From the NCBI GenBank assembly GCA_946479475.1, contig CAMLGG010000151.1:1-12776 (forward strand): 12,776 nucleotides of DNA. Direction: 5' to 3'. A program made the position numbers and the translations under genes. This DNA is from an uncultured Ideonella sp. GTDB taxonomy: Bacteria; Pseudomonadota; Gammaproteobacteria; Burkholderiales; Burkholderiaceae. Numbering within the stretch: position 1 is the first letter of the stretch; the number at the start of each line of letters is the position of its first letter. The notes under the pieces are model-generated. The model had not been told where the DNA came from, ran no database searches, and saw nothing but the letters and a program-made list of their open reading frames with translations. Of the stretch, positions 1 to 7,024 are shown piece after piece.

Positions 1-75
1 CACGGCCCCCTGCCAGGGGCCTGCCCCCCGAGGGGGCTCGCGCAGCGGACCGGCAAAGCCGGATCCGCGCACGCC
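1..75. repeat. Dispersed palindromic intergenic repeat, copy 1
   Basis: This GC-rich, hairpin-rich block recurs in inverted orientation at 12238-12311. The core at 31-75 is an exact 45-base match to the reverse complement of 12238-12282; the outer part (1-30) matches with a few indels and substitutions. It contains a short hairpin CCGGC-AAA-GCCGG and complementary C and G runs. It lies outside any gene, downstream of the minus-strand peptidase. I read it as a REP-like dispersed element of the kind common in comamonad genomes. It may extend beyond the left edge of the window. Confidence 0.75.
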
Positions 76-79
76 ACTT

Positions 80-96
80 GAAGCGGCCGGCGCTTC
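80..96 (-). terminator. Possible stem-loop after the M16 peptidase gene
   Basis: GAAGCG (80-85) and CGCTTC (91-96) form a 6-bp stem with a 5-base loop, 15 bases past the stop codon of the minus-strand peptidase gene. No T-run follows on the minus strand, so this is at best a weak or Rho-assisted terminator, and it could be chance in such GC-rich DNA. Confidence 0.25.
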
Positions 97-110
97 GCGC
101 GCCCGGACCG

Positions 111-1382
111 CTATCTCGCAATGGCGTGCAGGCGATCCGCGGCGGCCTTGGGCAGCTTGCCGGCGGCGCCCACGGCCACGGGGCCCGCGAGCAGGCGCTC
201 GAACACCTCTCGAACATCTGACGAGCCCACGGCCTGCAAGGCGTCGCGCCGCTCCGCGCGCGTTCGCACCCGATCGAAGGTGAACAGGTCCAGCACGGCC
301 TCCTCCAGCCGTCGCGAAGGGCGCTCCCAGGTCTGCAGCCGGCGCACCGCGATCTGGTTGCGGGCGCGTTCGAGATGCATGGGATCGATGGCGGCGGCCT
401 GCTCGGCGAGCAGGCGCTGCACCTCGTCGGCGAAGGCGGGCAGGTGGGCCGGGGACATGGAGGCCTCGATGACGAACTGGCCGGCCAGGTCGTCGAGATC
501 GGCCGAGCAGGCGGCGTAGTAGACGAGGCCCAGGCGCTCGCGCAGCGAATCCATCAGGGGCGAGCTCATGCCTTCGCCCAGCACCGCCGCCGCCAGCTGG
601 TGCGCCACATGCCCGGCCTCGGTCACGGCAGGCGCGGGGTAGCCCAACACCACGTGCGCCTGCTGGTGGCCGCTGAGGCGCTTCAGGCCCACGCCGCCTT
701 CGAAGGCCGGCGCGACGACGGTGTTGGGCTCGCCACGTGGCACGCTGCCGAGTGCCGCCCCCGCCTCGCGCACGATCGCCTCGTGGTCGACCCGGCCGGC
801 GGCCGCCACCACCAGGTTCGCGCCGGTGTACTGCTGCGACACGTAGGCCTGCAGCTGCTCGCGCTGGAAGGCCTCGATCGTGCGCCGCCGGCCGATCACC
901 GGCTGGGCCATCGGATGGTCGCCCCAGCAGGCCTTGTCGAAGAGCTGGAAGGCAGTGTCGAAGGCGTCGTCCTCCACCTCGGCCAGTTCCTGCAGGATGA
1001 CCTGGCGCTCGCGCTCCAGCTCGTCGGCCGGGAAGCTGGAGTCGCGCACGATCTCGCCCAGCATGCGGACGAACAGCGGCGCGTGCTCGGCCAGGCCGCG
1101 CATGTGGTAGGCCGTGTGGTCCTTGTCGGTGTGGGCGTTGACCTCGGCGCCGAGCCGCTCGGCATCGAGATTGATCTGCTGGCAGCTGCGCAGGCTCGTG
1201 CCCTTGAAGGCCATGTGCTCCGCGACGTGGCTGATGCCGGCCAGTCGGCGGCTTTCGTTGCGGCTGCCGGTGCGCACGAAGATGCTGACCGAGGCGCTGT
1301 CGAGCTGCGGCAAGGAAAGGGTGAGCACGCGCACGCCGTTGGGCAGGGTGCTGATCCGGGTGTCGGTGTCTGAAGTGATCAT
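111..1382 (-). CDS. M16 family zinc metallopeptidase (pitrilysin/processing-peptidase type)
   Basis: The 423-residue product carries the inverted zinc motif of M16 peptidases, HVAEH at residues 52-56. H52 and H56 would bind zinc, E55 would be the catalytic base, and the downstream ILQELAEVEDD segment supplies the third ligand at about E132. The C-terminal half has the expected second-domain signature RERLGLVYY (281-289). The length fits the compact M16 members (about 420-450 residues) that act as dimers. There is no signal peptide, so it is probably cytoplasmic and degrades or processes peptides; the substrate cannot be told. The start is ATG at 1380-1382 with no clear Shine-Dalgarno. It is divergent from the benE gene, 62 bases away. 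M16 genes in proteobacteria often come in adjacent pairs, but no partner is seen on this side; one could lie left of the window. Confidence 0.92.
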   Translation of the reverse strand: MITSDTDTRISTLPNGVRVLTLSLPQLDSASVSIFVRTGSRNESRRLAGISHVAEHMAFKGTSLRSCQQINLDAERLGAEVNAHTDKDHTAYHMRGLAEHAPLFVRMLGEIVRDSSFPADELERERQVILQELAEVEDDAFDTAFQLFDKACWGDHPMAQPVIGRRRTIEAFQREQLQAYVSQQYTGANLVVAAAGRVDHEAIVREAGAALGSVPRGEPNTVVAPAFEGGVGLKRLSGHQQAHVVLGYPAPAVTEAGHVAHQLAAAVLGEGMSSPLMDSLRERLGLVYYAACSADLDDLAGQFVIEASMSPAHLPAFADEVQRLLAEQAAAIDPMHLERARNQIAVRRLQTWERPSRRLEEAVLDLFTFDRVRTRAERRDALQAVGSSDVREVFERLLAGPVAVGAAGKLPKAAADRLHAIAR

Positions 1383-1430
1383 GTCGGGACAAAGCTTAAG
1401 CGCTGCGTCAAGGCCCGGGCCGGGCGCGGC

Positions 1431-1436
1431 TATCCT
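1431..1436 (+). promoter_or_regulatory. Possible -10 box for benE (leaderless transcript?)
   Basis: TATCCT lies 8 bases before the benE ATG, so transcription would begin at or next to the start codon. No convincing -35 hexamer is visible 16-18 bases upstream and no Shine-Dalgarno precedes the ATG. The call rests on the -10 match and the missing ribosome-binding site only. Confidence 0.3.
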
Positions 1437-1444
1437 CGCGGCCC

Positions 1445-2605
1445 ATGTCCAAGCTGTCCGAAGACCTGTCCCTGTCTGCCGCCGTCGCCGGTTTCGTGGC
1501 CGTGCTGGTGGGCTTCAGCAGCTCGGTGGCCATCGTCTTCGCCGCCGCCAAGGCCGTTGGCGCCGGGCCGGCCGAAACGGCCTCGTGGATGTGGGCGCTC
1601 GGGCTGGGCATGGGCATCACCAGCCTGGCGCTTTCGCTGTGGTACCGGCAGCCGGTGCTCACCGCCTGGTCCACGCCGGGCGCCGCGCTGATCGCCGCCA
1701 CCCAGGGTCAGACGCTGCCCGAGGCGACGGGGGCCTTCGTCGCTTGCGCGGTGCTGATCACCGTGGCGGGCTACTCCGGGCTGTTCGAGCGCCTCATGGG
1801 CCGCATTCCCATGGCCATCGCTTCCGCGCTGCTGGCCGGCGTGCTGGCGCGCTTTGCGCTCAACGCCGTGCAGGCCGCCCAGGCCGCGCCGGTCCTGGTG
1901 ATCCTCATGGCTCTGGCCTACCTCGCCGGCCGCCGCTGGTGGCCACGCTACGCGGTGCCGGGCGTGCTGGCTGCGGGCATCGCGGTCGCGGCGGCGCAGG
2001 GGCGCATCCACCTGGACGGCGTATCGCTCGCCTGGACGGCCCCCGTGTTCGTCATGCCCGCCTTCAGCGTGGGCGCACTGGTCGGCATCGGCCTGCCGCT
2101 GTTCGTCGTGACCATGGCCTCGCAGAACCTGCCGGGCGTGGCGGCTCAACGCGCGTCGGGCTACGACACGCCGGTCTCGCCGGTCGTCGGCGCGACGGGG
2201 ATCGCGAGCCTGGTGCTCGCGCCCTTCGGGGGCTATGCACTGAATCTGGCCGCCATCACCGCGGCGATCTGCATGGGCCGCGAGGCGCACGAGGACCCGG
2301 CGCGGCGCTACACCGCGTCCGTCATGGCCGGCGTCTTCTACATCGCGCTCGGACTGGCCGGTGGCGCCATCGCCGGGCTGCTGGCCGCGTTCCCGGCGGA
2401 GCTGGTGGCCGCCGTCGCGGGCCTGGCCCTGCTGGGCACCATCGCCGGCGGGCTGTCCACCGCCCTGAAGGACGAGCACCACCGCGACGCCGCGCTGCTG
2501 ACCTTCATCGTCACCCTGTCGGGCCTCAGCCTCGCGGGTATCGGATCTGCCTTCTGGGGCGTGGTGGCCGGCGCGGTGGCGCTCGGCCTGCAGCGCAGGC
2601 GCTGA
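1445..2605 (+). CDS. benE: BenE family benzoate/H+ symporter
   Basis: The 386-residue product is an integral inner-membrane protein with about ten to twelve hydrophobic segments and little soluble sequence. Family signatures are visible: FSSSVAIVFAAA in the first helix, a WSTPGAAL motif near residue 75, and the pair GLPLFVVTMASQNLPG and GGYALNLAAITAAICMG in the second half. These are typical of the BenE group (E. coli YdcO and Acinetobacter BenE), which imports benzoate or similar aromatic acids with protons. The gene stands alone: no benABCD, catechol or other aromatic-catabolism genes are in the window, so benzoate specificity is taken from the family and not from context. Translation starts at ATG 1445 without a visible ribosome-binding site. 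A gap of 106 bases separates it from the decarboxylase gene on the same strand. Confidence 0.88.
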   Translation: MSKLSEDLSLSAAVAGFVAVLVGFSSSVAIVFAAAKAVGAGPAETASWMWALGLGMGITSLALSLWYRQPVLTAWSTPGAALIAATQGQTLPEATGAFVACAVLITVAGYSGLFERLMGRIPMAIASALLAGVLARFALNAVQAAQAAPVLVILMALAYLAGRRWWPRYAVPGVLAAGIAVAAAQGRIHLDGVSLAWTAPVFVMPAFSVGALVGIGLPLFVVTMASQNLPGVAAQRASGYDTPVSPVVGATGIASLVLAPFGGYALNLAAITAAICMGREAHEDPARRYTASVMAGVFYIALGLAGGAIAGLLAAFPAELVAAVAGLALLGTIAGGLSTALKDEHHRDAALLTFIVTLSGLSLAGIGSAFWGVVAGAVALGLQRRR

Positions 2606-2606
2606 G

Positions 2607-2644
2607 CGGCCCGCGGCGACAGTTCGGCGGCGCGGGGCGGGCCG
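2607..2644 (+). terminator. Possible stem-loop after benE
   Basis: CGGCCCGC (2607-2614) and GCGGGCCG (2637-2644) are perfect 8-base complements flanking a 22-base loop, starting two bases after the benE stop codon. No T-run follows, so it would be a non-canonical terminator or an RNA-protecting stem. A chance match in GC-rich DNA is possible. Confidence 0.25.
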
Positions 2645-2673
2645 ATCCGAATATTCCTCGGCGGGCGGCTGCC

Positions 2674-2679
2674 TACACT
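2674..2679 (+). promoter_or_regulatory. Possible -10 box for the decarboxylase gene
   Basis: TACACT, in the context GCCTACACTGTCC, sits 32 bases before the decarboxylase ATG and leaves a normal leader containing AGGAGA (2702-2707) as Shine-Dalgarno, 4 bases before the ATG. The same CCTANA context occurs before the DMT transporter and sodC genes. No clear -35 hexamer is seen, so the site is tentative. Confidence 0.35.
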
Positions 2680-2711
2680 GTCCGGTTTCGCGGCGAGCCC
2701 CAGGAGACCCC

Positions 2712-4673
2712 ATGACCCCAGCCACCCACGTGCTCGTCGTCAGCGCCGACGAGGAATGGCGCGCCCAGGTCGTGCAGGGCCTCAACGCGGCAGCTTCGAA
2801 GCTCCCCAACGCCCTGGGCATCGTCGCCGTGGGATGCCCGTGCGACGCCAGCGCGGAAGAGGCCGTGCTCGCCACCAGCCCCACCCAGGCCGACCTGCAG
2901 GTGGTGCTGATCGACCACGGCGCCCGCGGCAGCGGCGAGGCGGGCCGCGCGGCCGTGCGCGAGGCGCAGCGCATCATCGAGGCGCGGCCCGAGCTCTCGC
3001 TCTACATGGTGCTGGAGGACGACGCCGACAAGCTCCTCGTCGAGCAGCTCGCCAGCGACGCCGTCGACGGCTACTTCTTCCGCGGCGAGCACGACTACAA
3101 CGGCTGGTTCCGCATCATCGCCGCCGAGGTGGCCGAGAAGGCCGAGACGCCCTTCTACGACGCGCTCAAGGCCTACGTCGCCCAGGCCAAGGACAGCTGG
3201 CACACCCCCGGCCACGGCGGCGGCGATTCGTTCAAGGGCAGCCCCTGGGTGGGCGACTTCTACGACTTCGTCGGCGAGCAGATGCTGCGCGCCGACCTCT
3301 CGGTGAGCGTGCCCGAGCTCGACTCGCTGCTGCATCCCACCGGCGTGATCGCCCAGGCGCAGAAGCTCGCGGCCAAGGCCTTCGGCGCCAGGAAGACCTA
3401 TTTCGCGACCAACGGCACCTCGACCGCCAACAAGGTCATCTTCCAGACCCTGCTGGCGCCCGGCGACAAGCTGCTGCTGGACCGCAATTGCCACAAGTCG
3501 GTCCACCACGGCGTGATCCTCTCGGGCGCCCGGCCGGTCTACCTCGACTCCTCGGTCAACCGCCGCTACGGCATCTTCGGGCCGGTGCCCAAGGCCACGC
3601 TGCAGCGGGCGATCGAGGAGCATCCCGATGCCAAGGTGATGATCCTTACCAGCTGCACCTACGATGGGCTGCGTTACGACTTGCAGCCCGTCATCGCGAT
3701 GGCGCATGCGGCCGGCATCAAGGTGATCATCGACGAGGCCTGGTTCGGCCACGCGCGCTTCCACCCCGAGCTGCGGCCCACCGCGCTCGAGTGCGGCGCC
3801 GATTACGCGACGCAAAGCACGCACAAGATCCTCTCGGCCTTCTCGCAGGCGAGCATGGTGCACGTGAACGACCCGGCTTTCGACGAGCACCTGTTCCGCG
3901 AGAACTTCAACATGCACGCGTCCACCAGCCCGCAGTACAACCTGATCGCGAGCCTCGATGTCGCACGCAAGCAGGCGGTGATGGAGGGCTACCGACTGCT
4001 GGACCGCTCGCTGAAGTTCGCCCACGAGCTGCGCGAGAAGATCGACGCGACCGGCGCCTTCCGCGTGCTGGAGCTCGACGACCTGGTGCCCGACGAGGTC
4101 AAGGACGACGGCATCCGCCTGGACCCGACCAAGCTGACCATCGACATCTCGCAAAGCGGCTACTCGGCCGACGAGCTGCGCGACGAGCTGATAGGCCGCT
4201 ACAACATCCAGGTCGAGAAGAACACGCACAACACGCTGACGTTGCTGCTGACCATAGGCACGACGCGCAGCAAGGTCTCACGCCTGTTCGACGCGATGCT
4301 GCGCCTGGCGAAGGAAAAGCGCAGCCCCCGCGCCTACGCGCGCGTGCCGGAGGCGCCGCGCTTCACCACCCTGGCCTGCCTGCCGCGCGACGCCTTCTAC
4401 GAGGCCGGCGTGCGCCTGCCGCTGCTGGACGACAACGGCCAGCCCAACGCCGCGCTCATCGGCCGCGTCTGCTGCGACCAGATCGTCCCCTACCCGCCCG
4501 GCATCCCGGTGCTGGTGCCGGGCCAGGTGATCGACACCGGCATCGTGGCCTACCTCGCGCGCCTGCTGCAGACCCAGAAGTCGATCGACCTGCACGGCCT
4601 GGCGCTGATAGACGGCGAGATGCACCTGAGGGTGCTGACCGAGGAAGAGCGCGCCGAACTGCCGGCGCTCTGA
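2712..4673 (+). CDS. Orn/Lys/Arg decarboxylase, PLP fold type I
   Basis: The 653-residue product has the three-part layout of the inducible bacterial Orn/Lys/Arg decarboxylases. A response-regulator-like wing domain covers about residues 1-130, the PLP domain about 150-440, and the C-terminal domain about 530-653. The PLP-binding lysine is K372 in STHKILSAFSQASM, and the aspartate contacting the pyridine nitrogen is D341 in DEAWFGHARFHP. WHTPGHGGG (163-171) is also a family signature. It removes the alpha-carboxyl of a basic amino acid, giving a diamine or agmatine. The substrate cannot be decided from sequence alone, so no symbol is given. At 653 residues it is shorter than the E. coli enzymes (about 710-755). 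No antiporter gene of the CadB, AdiC or PotE type is next to it, so a self-contained acid-resistance system is not shown here. The start is supported by AGGAGA at 2702-2707. Confidence 0.93.
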   Translation: MTPATHVLVVSADEEWRAQVVQGLNAAASKLPNALGIVAVGCPCDASAEEAVLATSPTQADLQVVLIDHGARGSGEAGRAAVREAQRIIEARPELSLYMVLEDDADKLLVEQLASDAVDGYFFRGEHDYNGWFRIIAAEVAEKAETPFYDALKAYVAQAKDSWHTPGHGGGDSFKGSPWVGDFYDFVGEQMLRADLSVSVPELDSLLHPTGVIAQAQKLAAKAFGARKTYFATNGTSTANKVIFQTLLAPGDKLLLDRNCHKSVHHGVILSGARPVYLDSSVNRRYGIFGPVPKATLQRAIEEHPDAKVMILTSCTYDGLRYDLQPVIAMAHAAGIKVIIDEAWFGHARFHPELRPTALECGADYATQSTHKILSAFSQASMVHVNDPAFDEHLFRENFNMHASTSPQYNLIASLDVARKQAVMEGYRLLDRSLKFAHELREKIDATGAFRVLELDDLVPDEVKDDGIRLDPTKLTIDISQSGYSADELRDELIGRYNIQVEKNTHNTLTLLLTIGTTRSKVSRLFDAMLRLAKEKRSPRAYARVPEAPRFTTLACLPRDAFYEAGVRLPLLDDNGQPNAALIGRVCCDQIVPYPPGIPVLVPGQVIDTGIVAYLARLLQTQKSIDLHGLALIDGEMHLRVLTEEERAELPAL

Positions 4674-4679
4674 CCGAGT

Positions 4680-5447
4680 TCAGCCCGGCAGTCCTGACCA
4701 GCCGGTCAGGCGCTCGTCGGTGACGTCGCGGCTGAGGCCGTCCTCCGAAGGCGCGTCCAGCCGGCGCCGCACGATGCCGAGGTCGGGCGCGTACCAGATC
4801 GATTGCGTCGAGCTGACGCTGGGCAGCTTGCTGCCGTCCTTGGACAGCACGACCCGGCCGATCACCACGTGGTCCACGCGCACGGCGTGCTGGGTCGGCA
4901 GTCCGTCCAGCGCCACGTCCTCGGCTCCCATGACACGGCTGTAGACCGCCAGGTCGAGGTATTCGGCCCGGCCGTCGCCGTCGACGTCGGGGACGAGGCC
5001 GGGAACGCGCTCGTCGAAGGCCACGATCTGGTCGTTCACGCGGACCGGCGAGCGCAGCTCGACGAAGTTGGAGACGTCGGCCACGCCGTCGCCATCCAGG
5101 TCCTCCGGATCGGGCTGCACGATGCTGCCGTTCGAAGCCACGACATGAACGCTGCCGGCGCCGCTGTCGTAGGTGTTGGTGCCCGACTCCGTCACGCCCG
5201 TGGCCGCCGCGGCGTGGCTGACGGTGTTGTCGTAGGAGGCGCCCGACGGTGTCGTGCCCGCGTACTGCCAGACGGCGCCCGGTACCAGCGGGCGCAGGCT
5301 GGTGGCATCGGCAGCCAGGGTGTCGCCCAGCGCAGGCGCCGCGGGAACCAGGCCCGTGCCGTGGTCATCGTCGCCGCCGCCTCCGCCCCCACAGGCGCTC
5401 AGCACCACCGCGGCCAGCACGGCCACCATCCGCTTGCTCGTCGTCAT
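4680..5447 (-). CDS. Predicted lipoprotein with two Asp-rich calcium-loop-like motifs
   Basis: I do not recognise a named family. The 255-residue product begins with a lipoprotein signal peptide: basic TTSKR, a hydrophobic stretch, and the lipobox LSAC with the lipidated cysteine at position 19, followed by a run of six glycines and DDD. It is therefore likely anchored in a membrane facing the periplasm or outside. The middle holds two DxDGDG loops, EDLDGDGVADV (from D116) and PDVDGDGRAEYLDL (from D154), which resemble calcium-binding loops of EF-hand or thrombospondin type-3 repeats. ATG 5447 is chosen because AAGGAGG at 5455-5461 lies 7 bases upstream; a TTG at 5453 would sit only one base from that site. 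The gene follows the MocR regulator on the same strand (55-base gap) and converges on the decarboxylase with 6 bases between stop codons. Confidence 0.78.
   Translation of the reverse strand: MTTSKRMVAVLAAVVLSACGGGGGGDDDHGTGLVPAAPALGDTLAADATSLRPLVPGAVWQYAGTTPSGASYDNTVSHAAAATGVTESGTNTYDSGAGSVHVVASNGSIVQPDPEDLDGDGVADVSNFVELRSPVRVNDQIVAFDERVPGLVPDVDGDGRAEYLDLAVYSRVMGAEDVALDGLPTQHAVRVDHVVIGRVVLSKDGSKLPSVSSTQSIWYAPDLGIVRRRLDAPSEDGLSRDVTDERLTGWSGLPG
4693..4710. terminator. Perfect inverted repeat at the convergent gene ends
   Basis: CCTGACC (4693-4699) and GGTCAGG (4704-4710) form a perfect 7-bp stem with a 4-base loop. It lies inside the last codons of the minus-strand lipoprotein gene and 19 bases past the stop of the plus-strand decarboxylase. 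No T-run follows on either strand. It could halt or stabilise the decarboxylase mRNA, but its position inside a coding region makes the terminator call weak. Confidence 0.3.
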
Positions 5448-5454
5448 CGTCAAT

Positions 5455-5461
5455 CCTCCTT
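5455..5461 (-). promoter_or_regulatory. Shine-Dalgarno that sets the lipoprotein start
   Basis: Read on the minus strand the bases are AAGGAGG, a near-perfect ribosome-binding site. The spacing is 7 bases to ATG 5447 but only 1 base to the in-frame TTG at 5453, so it selects the ATG. It is the strongest such site in the window, which suggests the lipoprotein is translated independently of the upstream regulator gene. Confidence 0.8.
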
Positions 5462-5502
5462 GGTCGAGTTGCTCTTCACTCTACGGCGAGGGCCCGGAGT
5501 CC

Positions 5503-6927
5503 TCAGCGACATTCGTCAATGGCCCTCCAGAATCGGGCGTCCTGGGAGGTCGCGAAGTTGATGCGCATGAGCGTGCTGGGCCGGCGCGTGGCGTGGAAGA
5601 GATGGCCGGGCGCGAGCAGCCAGCCACGATCGAGCAGGGCCTGCGCCAAGGGCTCGGTGTCCACGCCCGTGTCGACCCAGCCGAACAGGCCTTGCGGCGG
5701 CGTGACGAAGCGGCAGCCGTGCGCCTGGGCGAGCTGCACGCTGCGATGGCGGGCCGCGTCCAGCCGCGCCGTGACGCGCTCGGCATGGCGCCGCAGGCTG
5801 CCCTGCTCCAGGCAATGGGCGACCGCCTGCTCCAGCACGGCAGGCGTGGTCAGCGTGGACAGCAGCTTGACGTCGATCAGGCGCTCGACCAGCTCGGCCG
5901 GCGCCGCCACGTAGCCCACCCGCCAGCTGGGCGTGAGGATCTTCGAGAAGCCGCTGACGTAGAGCGTTCGCTGCAGCCCGTCCAGCGCGGCCAGGCGCGG
6001 CAGGTGGGCCGGCGCGAGGTGGGCGTAGGTGTCGTCCTCGACGATGCGGAAGTCGTGCGCCTCGGCCAGCTTGAGCACCTGGTGGGCATGCCCGAGGCCG
6101 AGCGAATTTCCGGTCGGGTTGTGCAGCACCGACACGGTCACGTACAGCCGTGGCTTGTGCTCGCGCGCCAGGGTGGCCATCACCTCCAGGTCCGGGCCGT
6201 CGGCGCCGCGGGGCACCGGCAGCAGCCGCATGCCGAGCTGCGTGAGACGCGCGTACTCCACCGCCCAGCCGGGCTCGTCGACCAGCACCGCGTCGCCCGG
6301 CGTGAGCAGGGCGCGGGAGACGATGTCCAGCGCATGCGTGGCGCCGGTGGCCGTGACGATCTGCGCGGCACGCGTGCGGACGCCGAAGTCGGCCAGCTTC
6401 GCGGCGAGCGCCTCGCGCAAGCGCGCGTCGCCGGCCGGTTGCCCGTACTGCAAGGCCAGCGCGGCATCGCCGTGGGCCAGCACGCGGCGCAGAGCGCTGG
6501 CGAGCATCGGCAGGTCCAGCCAGTCGGGCGGCAAGGTGCCCAGGCCGGGCGCAGGCAGCTCGCTCACGCCGTGGAACATGCCGCGGATCAGCGCCGTCGC
6601 ATCGACCGGCGCGACCCGGTGGCCGCTGATGGGGCGCGCCGGGCCCGGGGCCTTCTCGTCGGCCGCCTTGGCGCGGGAGGACTCCCGCACGAAGAAGCCG
6701 CGCTGGCGACGCGCCTCGACCAGGCCCTGGGCGAGCAGCTGGTCGTAGGCCGCCACCACGGTGTGCGGGCTGACGCCGTGCCGGCGCGCGCACTCGCGCA
6801 CCGAAGGCAGCCGCGCGCCGGGCGCGAGCAGGCGCTGGCGGATCCGCTCGCCGTACTGGGCGGCCAGCTGCTCGGTCAGGGTGGCGCCGGCGGCGCGGGT
6901 CAGGACGAGGGGGTCTCGGGCGTTCAT
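5503..6927 (-). CDS. MocR-type transcriptional regulator (GntR HTH + aminotransferase domain)
   Basis: The 474-residue product has a GntR winged-helix DNA-binding domain at about residues 13-80, with recognition-helix sequence GVSPHTVVAAYDQL. An alanine/proline-rich linker follows, then a fold-type-I aminotransferase-like domain from about 110 to the end. PLP contacts are intact: NPTGN from N270, EDDTYAH around D299, the Schiff-base lysine K329 in SGFSKILTPSWRVGY, and R455 in LMRINF. MocR proteins use this domain to sense PLP or an amino compound and not usually as an enzyme. The family length is about 440-500 residues. It is divergent, by 97 bases, from a transporter-racemase-aminotransferase-PhzF operon that it very probably controls. 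The gap contains candidate operator repeats close to both starts, so autoregulation is also likely. No Shine-Dalgarno precedes ATG 6927. The effector is unknown. Confidence 0.93.
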   Translation of the reverse strand: MNARDPLVLTRAAGATLTEQLAAQYGERIRQRLLAPGARLPSVRECARRHGVSPHTVVAAYDQLLAQGLVEARRQRGFFVRESSRAKAADEKAPGPARPISGHRVAPVDATALIRGMFHGVSELPAPGLGTLPPDWLDLPMLASALRRVLAHGDAALALQYGQPAGDARLREALAAKLADFGVRTRAAQIVTATGATHALDIVSRALLTPGDAVLVDEPGWAVEYARLTQLGMRLLPVPRGADGPDLEVMATLAREHKPRLYVTVSVLHNPTGNSLGLGHAHQVLKLAEAHDFRIVEDDTYAHLAPAHLPRLAALDGLQRTLYVSGFSKILTPSWRVGYVAAPAELVERLIDVKLLSTLTTPAVLEQAVAHCLEQGSLRRHAERVTARLDAARHRSVQLAQAHGCRFVTPPQGLFGWVDTGVDTEPLAQALLDRGWLLAPGHLFHATRRPSTLMRINFATSQDARFWRAIDECR

Positions 6928-6953
6928 GGGGCTGGCTGTGTCGGCGGGATCAG

Positions 6954-7003
6954 CAGTACAGATGCGGAAGCTGCCTGGGCAGTCTGTATTGGCACTGTAC
7001 TGG
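6954..7003. promoter_or_regulatory. Candidate MocR operator repeats
   Basis: Two direct repeats, CTGTATTGG (6984-6992) and CTGTACTGG (6995-7003), are spaced 11 bases start to start, one helical turn. An inverted copy of the second, CAGTACAG (6954-6961), lies 33 bases nearer the regulator. The direct repeats cover the -35 hexamer of the transporter promoter. MocR regulators are known to bind such direct plus inverted half-sites; binding here is inferred. Confidence 0.6.
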
Positions 7004-7018
7004 TCCGGCGCCTAGACT
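6989..7018 (+). promoter_or_regulatory. Sigma70-like promoter of the DMT-racemase-aminotransferase-phzF operon
   Basis: TTGGCA (6989-6994) and TAGACT (7013-7018) are separated by 18 bases. This is the best -35/-10 pair in the window. The predicted transcription start falls at about 7025, the transporter ATG itself, giving a leaderless or nearly leaderless mRNA. The -35 box is embedded in the candidate MocR repeats, so a bound regulator would either contact or block RNA polymerase. Confidence 0.6.
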
Positions 7019-7024
7019 GTCCAG

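Noticed and set aside
1406..1411. TTGACG as a -35 box for the M16 peptidase gene on the minus strand
   Set aside because: The hexamer is good, but the base run 17 positions downstream (CCCGAC) is not a -10 box, so no promoter can be supported.
1430..2977. A 515-codon minus-strand open frame across benE and the decarboxylase start
   Set aside because: Composition is dominated by Arg, Gly, His and Gln with no recognisable domain, and it spans an intergenic promoter region. It is a shadow frame.
2673..4229. A 518-codon minus-strand open frame inside the decarboxylase gene
   Set aside because: It has a His/Val/Arg-rich low-complexity composition and no motifs, and is fully opposite a gene with an intact active site. 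It is a codon-bias shadow.
5448..5453. TTG start for the lipoprotein at 5453
   Set aside because: The Shine-Dalgarno would be 1 base away; ATG 5447 has ideal 7-base spacing.
5503..6927. MocR gene read as a second aminotransferase enzyme
   Set aside because: The N-terminal GntR winged helix, the divergent position and the operator-like repeats indicate a regulator, although residual catalysis cannot be excluded.
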